Assembly (NCBI GenBank): GCA_029168955.1
Contig: JAPDOI010001433.1
Coordinates: forward strand, 1-64,000
Direction of reading: 5' to 3'
Length of the DNA stretch: 64,000 nt
Source of the DNA: Aplectana chamaeleonis
Lineage: Eukaryota > Nematoda > Chromadorea > Rhabditida > Cosmocercidae
The notes below the pieces were generated by a model, which did not search any database, was not told the DNA's origin, and saw nothing but the letters and a program-made list of their open reading frames with translations. Both the position numbers and the translations under genes were made by a program. Shown here one piece after another: positions 11,580 to 21,443 of this stretch (its first letter is position 1; every line of letters starts with the position of its first letter).

Positions 11580-13580
11580 CTGATGTCCTGCCCCCTCCCC
11601 CTTCTATGACGTCCTGCGCACTCCAACTGATGTCCTGCACACCTCTCTGATGTCCTGCACACTTTCTATGACATCCTGCACACTCCCACTAATGACCTGC
11701 ACCCGTCCACTGATGTCCTACACACTTTGTATGACATCCTGCACACTCCCACTAATGTCCTGCGCACATTCTGTTACATCTTGCACACTCCCACTGATGT
11801 CCCACACACTTTTTACGGCGTTCTGCGTACGCCCATTTGGGTCACAAGCACGCTTATGCCGATCATTTTTCCGCAGGGCTACCATTACCCTCCTTCAAAA
11901 ATTTTCCGAGTGTCAGCTTGCATATGAGCACATCGTAATAGCCAACAAACGTGTTTGCACAATTTCGACCTCCTCAGCCACTTCCCGGCGGCTTCTCGAA
12001 GAGAACGGTGTGTGAATGAATGCATACCGCTCCTCTGCCCTTTTATACCCCGCATGTTATGAGCGTGTGTTATCGTTCGTGATCATGTTTGGCTCAAGAA
12101 TGGTAACGGGAACCCTGCGGAAAAAAATGAATCGCATCGGCGTGCTTCCAATTGGGTCCCGCACACTTTCTACGGCGTCCGGCGCACTCCCACTGGGTCC
12201 CGCACGCTTTCTACGGCGTGTGGCGCACTCTCATTTGGGTCCCGCACCCTTTCTACGGCGACCGGCGCACTCCCACTTGGGTCCCGCACACTTTCTACGG
12301 CGTCAGGCGCACTCTCATTTATGTCCCGCACACTTTCTACGGCGTCCGGCGCACTCCCACTTGGGTCCCGCACACTTTCTACGGCGTTCTGCGTACACCC
12401 ATTCGGGTTCCGCACACTTTCTACGGAGTCCGGCGCACTCCCACTTGGGTCCCGCACACTTTCTACGGCGTTCTGCGCACACCCATTTGGGTCCCGCACA
12501 CTTTCTACGGCGTCCGGCGCACTCTCATTTGGGTCCCGCACACTTTATGCGTCCGGCGCACTCCCACTTAGGTCCCGCACACTTTCTACGGCGTTCTGCG
12601 CACTCTCATTTGGGTCCCGCACACTTTCTATGGCGTCCGGCGCACTCCCACTTGAGTCCCGCACACTTTCTACGGCGTCCGGCGCATCTCTTTGGGTCCC
12701 GCACGCTTTCTACGGCGTTCTGCGCACGCCATGTGGGTCCCGCACACTTTCTACGGCGTCCGGCGCACTCCCACTTGGGTCCCGCATGCTTTCTACGGCG
12801 TGTGGCGCACTCTCATTTGGGTCCCGCACGCTTTCTACGGCGTCCGGCGCACTCCCACTTGAGTCCCGCACACTTTCTACGGCGTCCGACGCTCTCTCAT
12901 TTGGGTCCCGCACACTTTCTACGGCGTCCGACACACTCTCATTTGGGTCTCACACAATTACTACCGCGTTCTGCTCACACCCATTTGGGACCCTCACACT
13001 TTCTACGGCGTCCGGAGCACTTTCATTTAGGTCCCACACTCTTTTTACGGCGTTCTGCGCACACCCATTTGGGTCCCGCACACTTTCTACGGCGTCCGGC
13101 GCACTCCCACTTGAATCCCGCACACTTTATACGGCGTGCGGCACAATCCCACTTGGGTCCCGCATACTTTCTGCGGTGTGTGGCGCACTCTAATTTGAGT
13201 CCCGCACGCTTTCTACGGCGTCCGGCGCACTCCCACTTGAGTCCCGCACACTTTTTACGGCGTTCTGCGCACACCCATTTGGGTCCCGCACACTTTCTAC
13301 GGCGTCCGGCGCACTCCCAAATGGGTCCCGCACAATTTCTACGGCGTCCGGCGCACTCTCATTTGGGTCCCGCACACTTTCTACGGCATCCGGCGCACTC
13401 CCACGTGGGTCTCGCACACTTTCTACGGCGTTCTGCGCACACCCATTTGGGTCCCGCACCTTTCTACGGCATCCGGCGCACTGTTATTTGGGTCCCACAC
13501 ACTTACTACGGCGTTCTGCGCACTCCCACTCTGGGTCCTGCACACTTTCTACGGCGTTCTGTGGCGCACTTCTCTGAGTA
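11580..13580 (+). repeat. 42-bp satellite array, sense orientation
   Basis: From about 12150 to 13575 there are some 34 copies of a 41-43 base unit (GGGTCCCGCACACTTTCTAC, then GGCGTCCGGCGCACTCCCA). A shorter, older variant array (CCTGCACACTCCCACTGATG) occupies 11580-11830. Because 42 is divisible by three and the unit lacks stops, frames stay open for up to 521 codons on the plus strand. These are not credible genes. Variant units (GTTCTGCGCACACCCATTTG) alternate with the main unit, suggesting higher-order structure. Confidence 0.92.
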
Positions 13581-13734
13581 ACACGGTGCCGCGTTCCAAA
13601 AAAGTACTTCCGAGATCCCGCCGTATTGATTGAAGCGTTGCCCCGTCAAATCCTGAGCAAAAGCCTATCAGTAACGGTGTTTATTTCTCTAGTTCATTTT
13701 TACGAATAAGTAAACGTCGGATGGTTTATAATAA

Positions 13735-13900
13735 CATGTTTACGTGTTTTTGTCTTTCCTGACCCTCAATTTTGAGGTTCCACAAAAATTGAGCTACCAA
13801 CTTCAAATTTTGACAGGAGCTAGGTGCAAACAAAACCAGCTCCCTGACCAAAAATGAGCTCTCTAGCTCAACGATAAGTGTTCCAACAAGATCGTGAACG
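13735..13900. repeat. Dispersed repeat, copy 1 (pair with 48385-48465)
   Basis: CAAGATCGTGAACGCC preceded by AAAATGAGCTCTCTAGCTCA recurs at 48385-48465. It lies at the right edge of the first large insertion in gag, so it may be the end of the inserted element. Confidence 0.55.
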
Positions 13901-13904
13901 CCAA

Positions 13905-14188
13905 CTGATGTTTCTCTCGCTGGTACGATCGGCATGAAGACATATTCATGAACGATGGCGCTGCCCTTGCTGAGGAAGCGAGGTTGAGATTACTGCTAGG
14001 GAAGTTGGATAACGAATCTTTTAAGCAATACAAAAGACAGATCCTTCCTTAAACGCCATCACAAGTACAGTACAGTGAGACGATATCAACCCTCAGGGAC
14101 ATCTTCGATGTCAGGAAATCGTTGTTTACTCTCAGATATCAGTGTATGAAAGTTGAGAAACAAGACAATGAGGATTATCATTCCATAG
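13905..14188 (+). pseudogene. gag central fragment
   Basis: Gag resumes with SRWYDRHEDIF and continues through LRLLLGKLDNESFKQYK to an in-frame TAA at 14050-14052. It then continues in the same frame (LRDIFDVRKSLFTLRYQ) to about 14188, where the CGTC microsatellite begins. The coding sense picks up again at 16279 (GRVNEMCEHASF), so a ~2.1 kb insertion splits a capsid-type domain. Confidence 0.75.
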
Positions 14189-14202
14189 TAATAAAGGAGA
14201 GT

Positions 14203-14330
14203 GGTGTCCGTCCCTCCGTCCGTCCGTCCGTCCGTCCGTCCGTCCGTCCGTCCGTCCGTCCGTCCGTCCGTCCGTCCGTCCGTCCATCCGTCAGTCAGTC
14301 AGTCAGCCAGTCAGTCCGTCAGTTTACGGT
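14203..14330 (+). repeat. (CGTC)n microsatellite grading into (CAGT)n
   Basis: About twenty perfect CGTC tetramers run from about 14209 to 14284, followed by CAGT/CCGT tetramers. Since four is not a multiple of three, all frames read as SVRP-type repeats. The open frames there are artefacts. Confidence 0.95.
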
Positions 14331-14389
14331 GTGCATTCTGTAATTGCAGACTTTTGTGTTCTACAAGGGTTACGCCCGAAACAACCGAA

Positions 14390-15960
14390 CGGGACGTCAA
14401 AGAAAGTCAGCGGGACCCCAGCGGAGGTGCGCCCAACGCCGAAGAAGTTGTGCGGGACCCATGTTAGAGTGCGCCGAACGCCATAGAAAGTGTGCAGGAC
14501 CCATGTTAGAGTGCGCCGAACGCCATAGAAAGTGTGCGGGACCCATGTTGGAGTGTGCCTGACGTCATAGAAAATGTACGGGACCCCTGTTAGAGTGCGC
14601 CGAAAGCCACAGAAAATGTGCGGGACCAATGTTAGAGTGCGCCGGACGCCATAGAAAGTGTGCAGGACCCATGCTGGAGTGCGCCGGACGTCATAGAAAA
14701 TGTACGGGACCCATGTTAGAGTGCGCCGGACGCCATAGAAAGTGTGCGGGACCCACGTTAGTGTGCGCCGGACGCCATAGAAAATGTACGGGACCCATGA
14801 TAGAGTGCGCCGGACGCCATAGAAAGTGTGCGAGACCCATGTTAGAGTGCGCCGAACGCCATAGAAAGCCTGTGGAACCCATGATAGAGTGCGCCGAACG
14901 CCATAGGAAGTCTGCGGGACCCATGTTAGAGTGTGCCGGAGCCCATAGAAAGTGTGCAGGACCCATGTTAGAGTGCGCCGGACGCCATAGAAAGTGTGCG
15001 GGACCCATGTTAGAGTGCGCCGAAGCCCATAGAAAGTGTGCAGGACCCATGTTAGAGTGCGCCGGACGCCATAGAAAGTGTGCGGAACCCATGCTAGAGT
15101 GCGCCGGACGCCGTAGAAAATGTACGGGACCCATGTTAGAGTGCGCCGGACGCCATAGAAAGTGTGCGGGACCCACGTTAGTGTGCGCCGGACGCCATAG
15201 AAAGTGTGCGGGACCCATGTTAGAGTGGGCCGGAGCCCATAGAAAGTCTGCGGGACCCATGTTAGAGTGTGCAGGACGCCATAGAACGTGTGTGGGACCC
15301 ACGTTAGTGTGCGCCGGACGAAACAGAAAGTGTGCAGGACCCATGTTGGAGTGTGCCAGACACCATAGAAAGTGTGCGGGACCCATGTTAGAGTGCGCCG
15401 GAGCCCATAGAAAATGTGCGGGACCCATGTTAGAGTGCGCCGAACGCCATAGAAAGTGTGCGGGACCCATGTTAGAGTGTGCCGGACCCATGTTAGAGTG
15501 CGCCGGACGCCATAGAAAGTGTGCGGGACCCATGTTAGAGTGTGCAGGACGCCATAGAAAGTGTGTGGGACCCACGTTAGTGTGCGCCGGACGCCATAGA
15601 AAGTGTGCGGGACCCATGTTAGAGTGTGCAGGGCGCCATAGAAAGTGTGTGGGACCCACGCTAGTGTGCGCCGGACGCCATAGAAAGTGTGCGGGACCCA
15701 TGTTAGAGTGCGCCGGAGCCCATAGAAAGTGTGCAGGACCCATGTTAGAGTGCGCCAGACGCCATAGAAAATGTGCGGGACCCATGTTAGAGTGTGCCGG
15801 ACCCATGTTAGAGTGCGCCGGACGCCATAGAAAATGTACAGGACCCACATAGGAGTGCGCCGGAATCCGTAGAAAGTGTGCGCGACCTCAGGGGAGTGCT
15901 CTGAACACCGTAGTAGGTGTGCGGTACTACGTAGCAATGCGCAGGACGCCACAGAAAGAA
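14390..15960 (-). repeat. 42-bp satellite array, antisense orientation
   Basis: About 36 copies of a unit read as GGGACCCATGTTAGAGTGCG then CCGGACGCCATAGAAAGTGT. The reverse complement of this unit is the unit of the 12-13.6 kb array with a few fixed differences (TTAGAG in place of the GGGAG side). The two arrays therefore face each other across 800 bases. Open frames of 542 codons (minus) and 407 codons (plus) are a by-product of the period of 42. Confidence 0.92.
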
Positions 15961-16204
15961 GAATGTCTCTGAAACGAGTTCGAGAACGCTAATCTACAGG
16001 ATTTGCCGCCCTTCGGATTGATTTTGTGTGCATGCACAACTGAAGTAGATTTATTGCCTTTCTCGGTATAATTTGCCGCTGTCTGCCTTTCCATGTGTCC
16101 ACATGTGCGTAGGCAGTCTTTATGTCTACAACAAAATATATTGGGGCAAAATGATTTTTGAGCAGATTCTATATATGCAAAGACAACTTGATAATTTACG
16201 CCGG

Positions 16205-16278
16205 AGGCGGAAATTCGGGGGTCTGGGGGCGAAGCCCCCAGCCAGCCGTCAGGCGGGCGGAGCCCGCAGGACGGCTGG
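16205..16278. repeat. Tandem GC hairpins at the right edge of the second gag insertion
   Basis: TGGGGGCGAAGCCCCCA is a stem-loop. It is followed by GCCAGCCGTC ... GACGGCTGGT enclosing GCGGGCGGAGCCCGC, two nested stems. The hairpins end just where gag coding resumes, so they probably mark the end of the inserted element. Confidence 0.7.
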
Positions 16279-16813
16279 TATGGAATACATTGGTAGAGTG
16301 AACGAGATGTGTGAACACGCCAGCTTCAGCGAGCTGGATACTGATGGGTTAAAGGCCTTGTTGTGGATTTACGGTCTAAAATCACACAAGGATAGAGAAA
16401 TTCGACCACGGTTGCTTGCCTTTCTGGACAAGGAAGCAAAAGGGCGTAGAAAGCCAACGTTTCATGAGTTATACAAAGAGTGTGATCGAGTTGTGACGTT
16501 ATTGAAGGCGTCAAAGATGATTGAAGAAGACTCAATTAATTTTAGAGAGGTCAGATCAGAGCCGTCGAAGCCGAGTAAGAAAAAGCATTCAGTGGAGTGC
16601 TGGAACTGCGGCAAGAATGGTCACACTAGTCGAGAGTGTCGAAGCAAGCAATGGAAGTGTAATTCAAGTAAAGGAAAAGGGCAGAAGGAGAAGTATTGTG
16701 AAAGAATGTCACAGTACAGAAGTAGATCCAAATCGAGAAAACCTCAGAAGAAACACTGTGGGAGAGTAGTTCTCGCAGGAAGTGCTAAGGCTGACGTGAA
16801 TGCGGTTCGGTAA
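16279..16813 (+). pseudogene. gag C-terminal fragment with zinc knuckle
   Basis: The frame carries a capsid remainder (GRVNEMCEHASF to LLKASKMIEED), then a CCHC zinc knuckle CWNCGKNGHTSREC (C-x2-C-x4-H-x4-C, about 16598-16640) in a Lys/Arg/Ser-rich nucleocapsid tail. A TAA at 16811-16813 ends it in the same frame as the following protease. The stop is therefore either a nonsense mutation or a suppressible gag/pol stop; the many other breaks favour mutation. Confidence 0.85.
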
Positions 16814-17060
16814 TACGTCAGGGTTGAAATCAACGGGCACAAAATGGAGTTTCAACTAGATACTGGCTCAGATATCACATTGTTAAATGCAGACATGTGG
16901 AAGAAGATGGGCAGGCCGAAACTCAACGATACTAGCTTGGTCGTGAGGGACGCTAGTGGTAACCAAATGAAGGTTTTCGGTGAACTGAAGTGTCAGTTCA
17001 AGCTGAAAGAAGCCGTTGGTGAGGGATGTTATTTTCTCACCCCCACAAAAGTCTTGTAGG
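16814..17060 (+). pseudogene. Aspartic protease domain of pol
   Basis: The retroviral-type aspartic protease signature QLDTGSDITLL (about 16851-16883) is intact. The frame ends at a TAG at 17057-17059, while RT coding sense continues in another frame (HKSLVGLDWIRQNAEM from about 17040). This indicates a frameshift near 17035. Confidence 0.85.
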
Positions 17061-18045
17061 CCTCGATTGGATCAGACAGAACGCTGAAATGGCATATCAC
17101 ATGGAACGAATGGTAGCTCACGTGAGTACCACAGATGATGCCAACCTGGTAAATGATTTGAAACGGAATTTTGAATGTGTGTTTCAAGAGGGATTAGGCA
17201 CATGTACAAAAGAGAAGGCAGCACTGAATTTGTTGCCTGATGCTGAGCCAATTTTCAGAATGAAAAGGCCTGTAGCGCATGCATCGCTAGAGACAGTTGA
17301 AAACGAGATTGAGCGCCTGGAAGAAATGGGTGGGATTGAACCGATAACCCATAGTGAATGGGCCGCTCCGATAGTTTGCGTTCGTAAAGCTAATGGCAAA
17401 ATAAGGGTCTGCGCCGATTTTTCAACTGGTTTGAACAACGCCTTGGAGGCATATGAGTATCCTATTCCCATTCCGGAGGACATTTTCGCATCTATCTTCT
17501 CACAGATTGATTTTTCGGATGCTTACCTTCAAGTACAGCTGACGGATGAGGCCCAAAAGTCAGTGGTGATCAATACACACAAGGGTCTATATCGATACAA
17601 AAGTTTGCCTTTCGGTATCAAGACAGCGCCAGGAATTTTCCGAAGCATCATGGACAAAATGCTCTCGGGTCTGGAAGGAGTAACAGCCTACCTGAACGAT
17701 ATTCTGGTAGTCGGGAAGACACCTGAAGAGCATAGAAACAACATATGTGCTTTATTCAAACGAATAAACGAATACGGTTTTCGAGTAAGACTGGAAAAAT
17801 GCTCGTTCGCAAAACCAGAAATCCGTTTCCTCGGGTTCGTTGTAGACCGTAACGGACGTCGTCCGAATCCAGAGGAGGTGGCTGCTATCGCTAAAATGCC
17901 AGCACCACAGAATGTGGCACAGTTGCGCACATTCCTAGGTATGATTACGTATTATTCATCCTTCATTCCGAATATGAAGGAGATGCGTGGACCACTAGAT
18001 GCTTTGCTGAAGAAAGACGTTTACTGGTTCAAGAAACGCACATGA
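17036..18045 (+). pseudogene. Reverse transcriptase domain of pol, active-site Asp replaced
   Basis: RT motifs are in order: SEWAAPIVCVRKANGKIRVC, motif A QIDFSDAYLQV (catalytic Asp present), and motif B LPFGIKTAPGIF. Motif C reads AYLNDILVVG where family members have YxDD, so the first catalytic Asp is Asn (codon AAC at 17695-17697). The thumb follows (FLGMITYYSSFIPN). The frame closes at 18045, with a frameshift near 18037 relative to RNase H. YLND should abolish polymerisation. Confidence 0.93.
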
Positions 18046-18061
18046 AATAGCGTTCGAGAAA

Positions 18062-20041
18062 ATGAAGAAATTGCTGGTGTCAGACTTGAACATAACGCAC
18101 TATGATCCTAAAAAGAAGATGATCGTGGCTGCTGACGCTTGCGATTATGGGATCGGGTATGTGATCTCGCACAGAATGCCGGATGGTACAGAAAAACCTA
18201 TTGCCCATGGCTCGAGATCACTCACAGTCGCTGAAAAGAATTATGCCCAGATAGAGGAAGAGGCACTAGGTCTTGTGGAGGCAATCAAGAAGTTCCATAA
18301 GTATGTATACGGGAGGCGTTTCACGCTCCGTACTGTCCACAAGCCGTTGTTAGCCATATTTGGCAACAGGAAGGGCGTACCAGTCCATTCGGCCAACCGT
18401 CTGATGCGTTGGGCAACAATGCTGATAGGCTACGATTCCCAAATCGAGTACATCAAGACGGATTCGTTCGGACAAGCGGATGGATTATCGAGATTGATTC
18501 AAAGGCATCCCTTTGTAGAGGAGGACTGCGTTGTCGCGTCGGTTGAGAAAGACGTGAATCTAGTGCTTGCAGATGCTGTGCGCAGATTGCCCGTGACAGC
18601 TAACATGATTCGTGAGCATACTGAAAGGGATGTTCTACTGCGAAAGCTGAAAGGTTTCATTGATACTGGAAAATGGCCTAAAGCGGTAAAACCTGATTTG
18701 AATCAGTTTTACTGTAAACGTGAATCGTTATCGATAGTGCAAGGCTGCGTGATGGTAAGCGATAGAGTTGTCGTGCCAGAGACGCTAAGAAAAGAAGTTC
18801 TCAAAGAGCTGCACTGTGGTCATCCTGGGATTGTCAGGATGAAAGGACTAGCGCGAAGCTATGTCTATTGGCCAAATATCGATGAAGACTGTGAAAAGGT
18901 TGTGAGAAGTTGCGCTGATTGCCAACTACACTCAAAATCTCCCACTAAAGTACCTCTAAGAACGTGGAATACACCAGAAAATGTTTGGGAGCGAGTTCAT
19001 GTTGATTTCGCTGGTCCAATGATTGGAGTGTACTACATGGTCGTTGTTGACGCCTTGAGTAAGTGGCCGGAGATGTTAGAGTTAAAGAACATCACAGCTG
19101 GCACAACGGTAAAGCTGTTGAAAGAGCTTTTCGCACGCTATGGAAATCCAAAAACGCTAGTGAGCGATAATGGAACACAATTCACATCAGAGCTGTTCAA
19201 GCAGATGTGCGAAGAACGAGGTGTTAACCATGTGAGAACACCGCCGTATAATCCTCAGTCTAATGGTCAGGCGGAAAGATTTGTTGATATCCTGAAAAGA
19301 GGGATTAGGAAGCTAAAAGGGGAGAATAGTACGTCCGCTTGCTCTTGCAATGAATGCGTGGACACAGTGCTGTTGGCGTATCGCACTACGCCAAATGCTT
19401 CCTTGAACGGTAAATGTCCTGCCGAAGTCTTCCTCGGGAGAAGATTAAGAACGCGGCTGAGTATGTTGAGACCGTCGAAAGGAGAGCCGGAAGCAGAACA
19501 CGCTGCTGAGCGTAGAAAAAGGACTGAGATTCAATTTGATCGTAGAAATGATACAAAGCATCGAGGTTTTTCTGCTGGATGTACTGTCCTAGTCAAAGAG
19601 TACAATGGAGCAACGGACTTCAAGTGGACTCAGGGAACAGTCGTGAAAAGCCTTGGAAAAGTCATGTTTGAAGTGGACATCGGAGGCAGAACCGTTCGTA
19701 GGCATGCGAACCAAATGCGAAGAAGCATATTGAGCCATAAGTATGATAACGAATATTCACAAGATCTACTTTTGGACTTGTTTGAAGCTGATCCTGTTAG
19801 CACTGAAGAATTTCTAGAACAGGAATGCCATGATGGGCAGGATCAAGAGCTTGAGACTGTGATCATTCCCAGTAATGATACCTCCGCCGCACTTCATCGA
19901 GACTATGCGCAGCCCAGTACGAGCCGCGCAGCACAGGGATTAGTGAAAAGCCAAGCTAGTAAACAATTGGTTGGTTTCGCTCCGGCAACGTTACGAAGGT
20001 CAACTCGACAGCGCCGCAAGCCAAAGCGGTATGAGCTTTAG
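18062..20041 (+). pseudogene. RNase H plus integrase part of pol (659 codons open)
   Basis: RNase H covers roughly residues 15-145: D25 and E66 are visible and D140 is in GQADGLSR, but the usual TDHKPL reads TVHKPL (V92, codon GTC at 18335-18337). The integrase zinc domain has H251, H254, C284 and C287. The catalytic core has D315 (HVDFAG), D369 (SDNGTQF) and E405 (GQAERFV), a D-53-D-35-E spacing that matches active enzymes. A GPY/F-like basic region and a Ser-rich C-terminus (TLRRSTRQRRKPKRYEL) follow. The integrase is uninterrupted while RNase H lacks a catalytic residue. The ATG at 18062 is internal, after the frameshift. Confidence 0.95.
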
Positions 20042-20081
20042 TCAGTTGATTTTGAATTGTTTTCCCTGTGCCGTAGTCTAC

Positions 20082-20097
20082 CTCTTAAAAGGGGAGG
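20082..20097 (+). promoter_or_regulatory. Polypurine tract
   Basis: AAAAGGGGAGG lies immediately before the 3' LTR start TGTTGTGATG, the place and composition expected of a plus-strand primer site. Confidence 0.6.
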
Positions 20098-20415
20098 TGT
20101 TGTGATGTAGATCACTTATCGGTTTTTCACTGCAGACCGATCACCAAGTGGGCGGGTTTTGATCCGCCAATCACAGGCCGCGTCGATCCCTATATAAACC
20201 CGGCCGCCGAGCTGTTGAGACAATCTCGACTCGCGTCTACCTGCCTGCCTCGTGTACCTGCCAGCCGTACCCGACGCCACCACCGCCTCCTGCACACCTG
20301 CCAGCCGTCGCCGTCAACGAGCAGCCACCATCACGACTACCACGACGACGCCTGCGACACACCTACTCTATTGCTGTATTCTAATAAAGCCATTCGTTGA
20401 TCTGTGTCCGTCACA
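20098..20415 (+). repeat. 3' LTR
   Basis: TGTTGTGATGT to TCCGTCACA, paired with 9821-10169. TATATAAAC is at 20191-20199 and AATAAA at 20383-20388. Compared with the 5' LTR it lacks several short insertions. Confidence 0.9.
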
Positions 20416-20424
20416 GACGTAACA

Positions 20425-20640
20425 GTGCGGTTGCGGACTCGCATTAAAACTACGGTGAAATCTGGCTTTTTGCCAGATTTCGTCATCGATCGGCGCCACA
20501 GCTGATATTCTCGTGAGCAGAGAGACGGCGGTTGGCGCCGATCGATGACGAGATCTGGCAAAGTGCCAGATTCTACCGTAGTTTTAGTGCGAGTCCGCAA
20601 CCGCACCATGTCCTTTTAACATTGCGATCATTTGTACACC
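20425..20640. mobile_element. Palindromic MITE beside the 3' LTR
   Basis: GTGCGGTTGCGGACTCGC (20425) pairs with GCGAGTCCGCAACCGCAC (to 20606). Inner arms CATCGATCGGCGCC and GGCGCCGATCGATG form a second stem. The outer part to 20640 matches the left flank of the retrotransposon (9772-9813) in inverted orientation. No coding content. Confidence 0.8.
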
Positions 20641-20676
20641 CCACTCCAGTATTCTCCACTTGATGTCCAAATGAAC

Positions 20677-20760
20677 TGATACTCAATGCAAGCGAAGTGG
20701 TCCCGAGTGGAATTAGAGCCGCAAAAGGCGGAACAACTCCCTCGGTGTGTAGAGAGCCCC
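20677..20760 (+). repeat. Partial copy of the MITE nested in mariner
   Basis: ACTCAATGCAAGCGAAGTGG then CTCCCTCGGTGTGTAGAGAG is the reverse complement of about 57313-57400 with small changes. Only one arm is present. Confidence 0.6.
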
Positions 20761-20944
20761 TAACCCGCGGGGCTCAGACCCCCCCTTCACCCCAAACCTG
20801 CTCAGCCTCCCTGTAGACATCTACACCTTCGCGCCGTACTCTGGGTGGATGCAAAAACACCCGATATGGCTGACTCCGACCCATGTTCACATGATATGAT
20901 GTGAGAAATGAATGATATCTCATGATACAACAAGGTAGCCTAGT

Positions 20945-21032
20945 TGAACGCAAAACTCAGATGTCTGGCAGGATTCGAACCCGCATTGCACGCATTCCGG
21001 GCGACAGTGTTACCACTACACTACCGACACCC
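20945..21032 (-). repeat. tRNA-derived SINE-like repeat, copy 3
   Basis: Minus strand: GGTGTCGGTAGTGTAGTGGT, then GGGTTCGAATCCTGCCAGAC and an AAAACTC-type tail. This is the best-preserved A and B box of the three copies. It might be a tRNA gene, but the anticodon arm does not pair well and the family tail is present. Confidence 0.55.
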
Positions 21033-21133
21033 CGGTCTGCATCCCTCAGCTATTCACACATGAACTGTGTAGGCACAACAGCAATCACCCGATGATGGGA
21101 ATGATCTGGTAAGCACAAATGGGCATTAAATCC

Positions 21134-21186
21134 AGTTAAAGGCAGCATATACGCTCGTAAACGTGGTTGGGATGTGTTATGACTGG
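21134..21186 (+). mobile_element. Left end of a TTAA MITE, subfamily A (truncated)
   Basis: TTAA followed by AGGCAGCATATACGCTCG matches the ends of elements at 22952, 23841 and 26410. The sequence runs directly into another palindrome at 21199 and no right end was found. Confidence 0.6.
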
Positions 21187-21198
21187 GGGAGGGAAAAG

Positions 21199-21443
21199 AG
21201 GCACTCCGATATGGGCGGGGCCCTAGAGCGCATGGCCTGCGCACCTTCTCGTGGACAGCTTCTCGAGGATGAGAGAAACTAATTTGAGAAATAGTAATCA
21301 TCTGGTAGAGACGAAATCTAATGAGGGTGGCTAATAATTCCAGGAATATCCAAGATAAACGCTTCGCGATGTAAAAGAGACTCGTCCACGAGAAGGTTCG
21401 CGCGCCATGCGCTCTCAGGCTCCTCCCATATCAGAGTGCCTCT
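21199..21443. mobile_element. Palindromic MITE with 59-bp arms
   Basis: GAGGCACTCCGATATGGG (21199) pairs with the arm ending CCCATATCAGAGTGCCTC (21443). The arms continue through CACCTTCTCGTGGAC and GTCCACGAGAAGG. Non-coding centre. Confidence 0.75.

Larger units (their letters stand above)
9821..20415 (+). mobile_element. Degenerate Ty3/gypsy LTR retrotransposon (K02A2.6-like), with nested insertions
   Basis: Two LTRs bound gag and pol in the order protease, RT, RNase H, integrase, which is the Ty3/gypsy order. The reading frame is broken repeatedly: a stop inside gag (14050), a stop between gag and protease (16811), and frameshifts near 17035 and 18037. Gag is split into three pieces by about 5.2 kb of inserted palindromes and satellite DNA. 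Catalytic positions of RT and RNase H are substituted. Sequences directly outside the LTRs, GATGTAA (9814-9820) and GACGTAA (20416-20422), could be a target duplication with one mismatch, although 7 bp is longer than usual. This copy cannot be autonomous. Confidence 0.93.

Noticed and set aside
12016..13581. 521-codon plus-strand ORF
   Set aside because: It consists only of 42-bp satellite units; the length arises from the period and lack of stops, and other frames are open too.
14122..14467. VRPS/SVRP repeat peptides
   Set aside because: Translation of the CGTC microsatellite.
14324..15952. 542-codon minus-strand ORF and 407-codon plus-strand ORF
   Set aside because: Same satellite, both strands open; no start context, splice signals or family motif.
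11580..15960. CRISPR array
   Set aside because: Regular repeats without unique spacers; units are contiguous, and the host is eukaryotic.
16214..16278. Helitron 3' end
   Set aside because: Hairpins are present but no CTRR terminus directly after them and no TC start could be placed.
20945..21032. Functional tRNA gene
   Set aside because: The anticodon stem pairs poorly and the head is followed by the SINE family tail seen in other copies.
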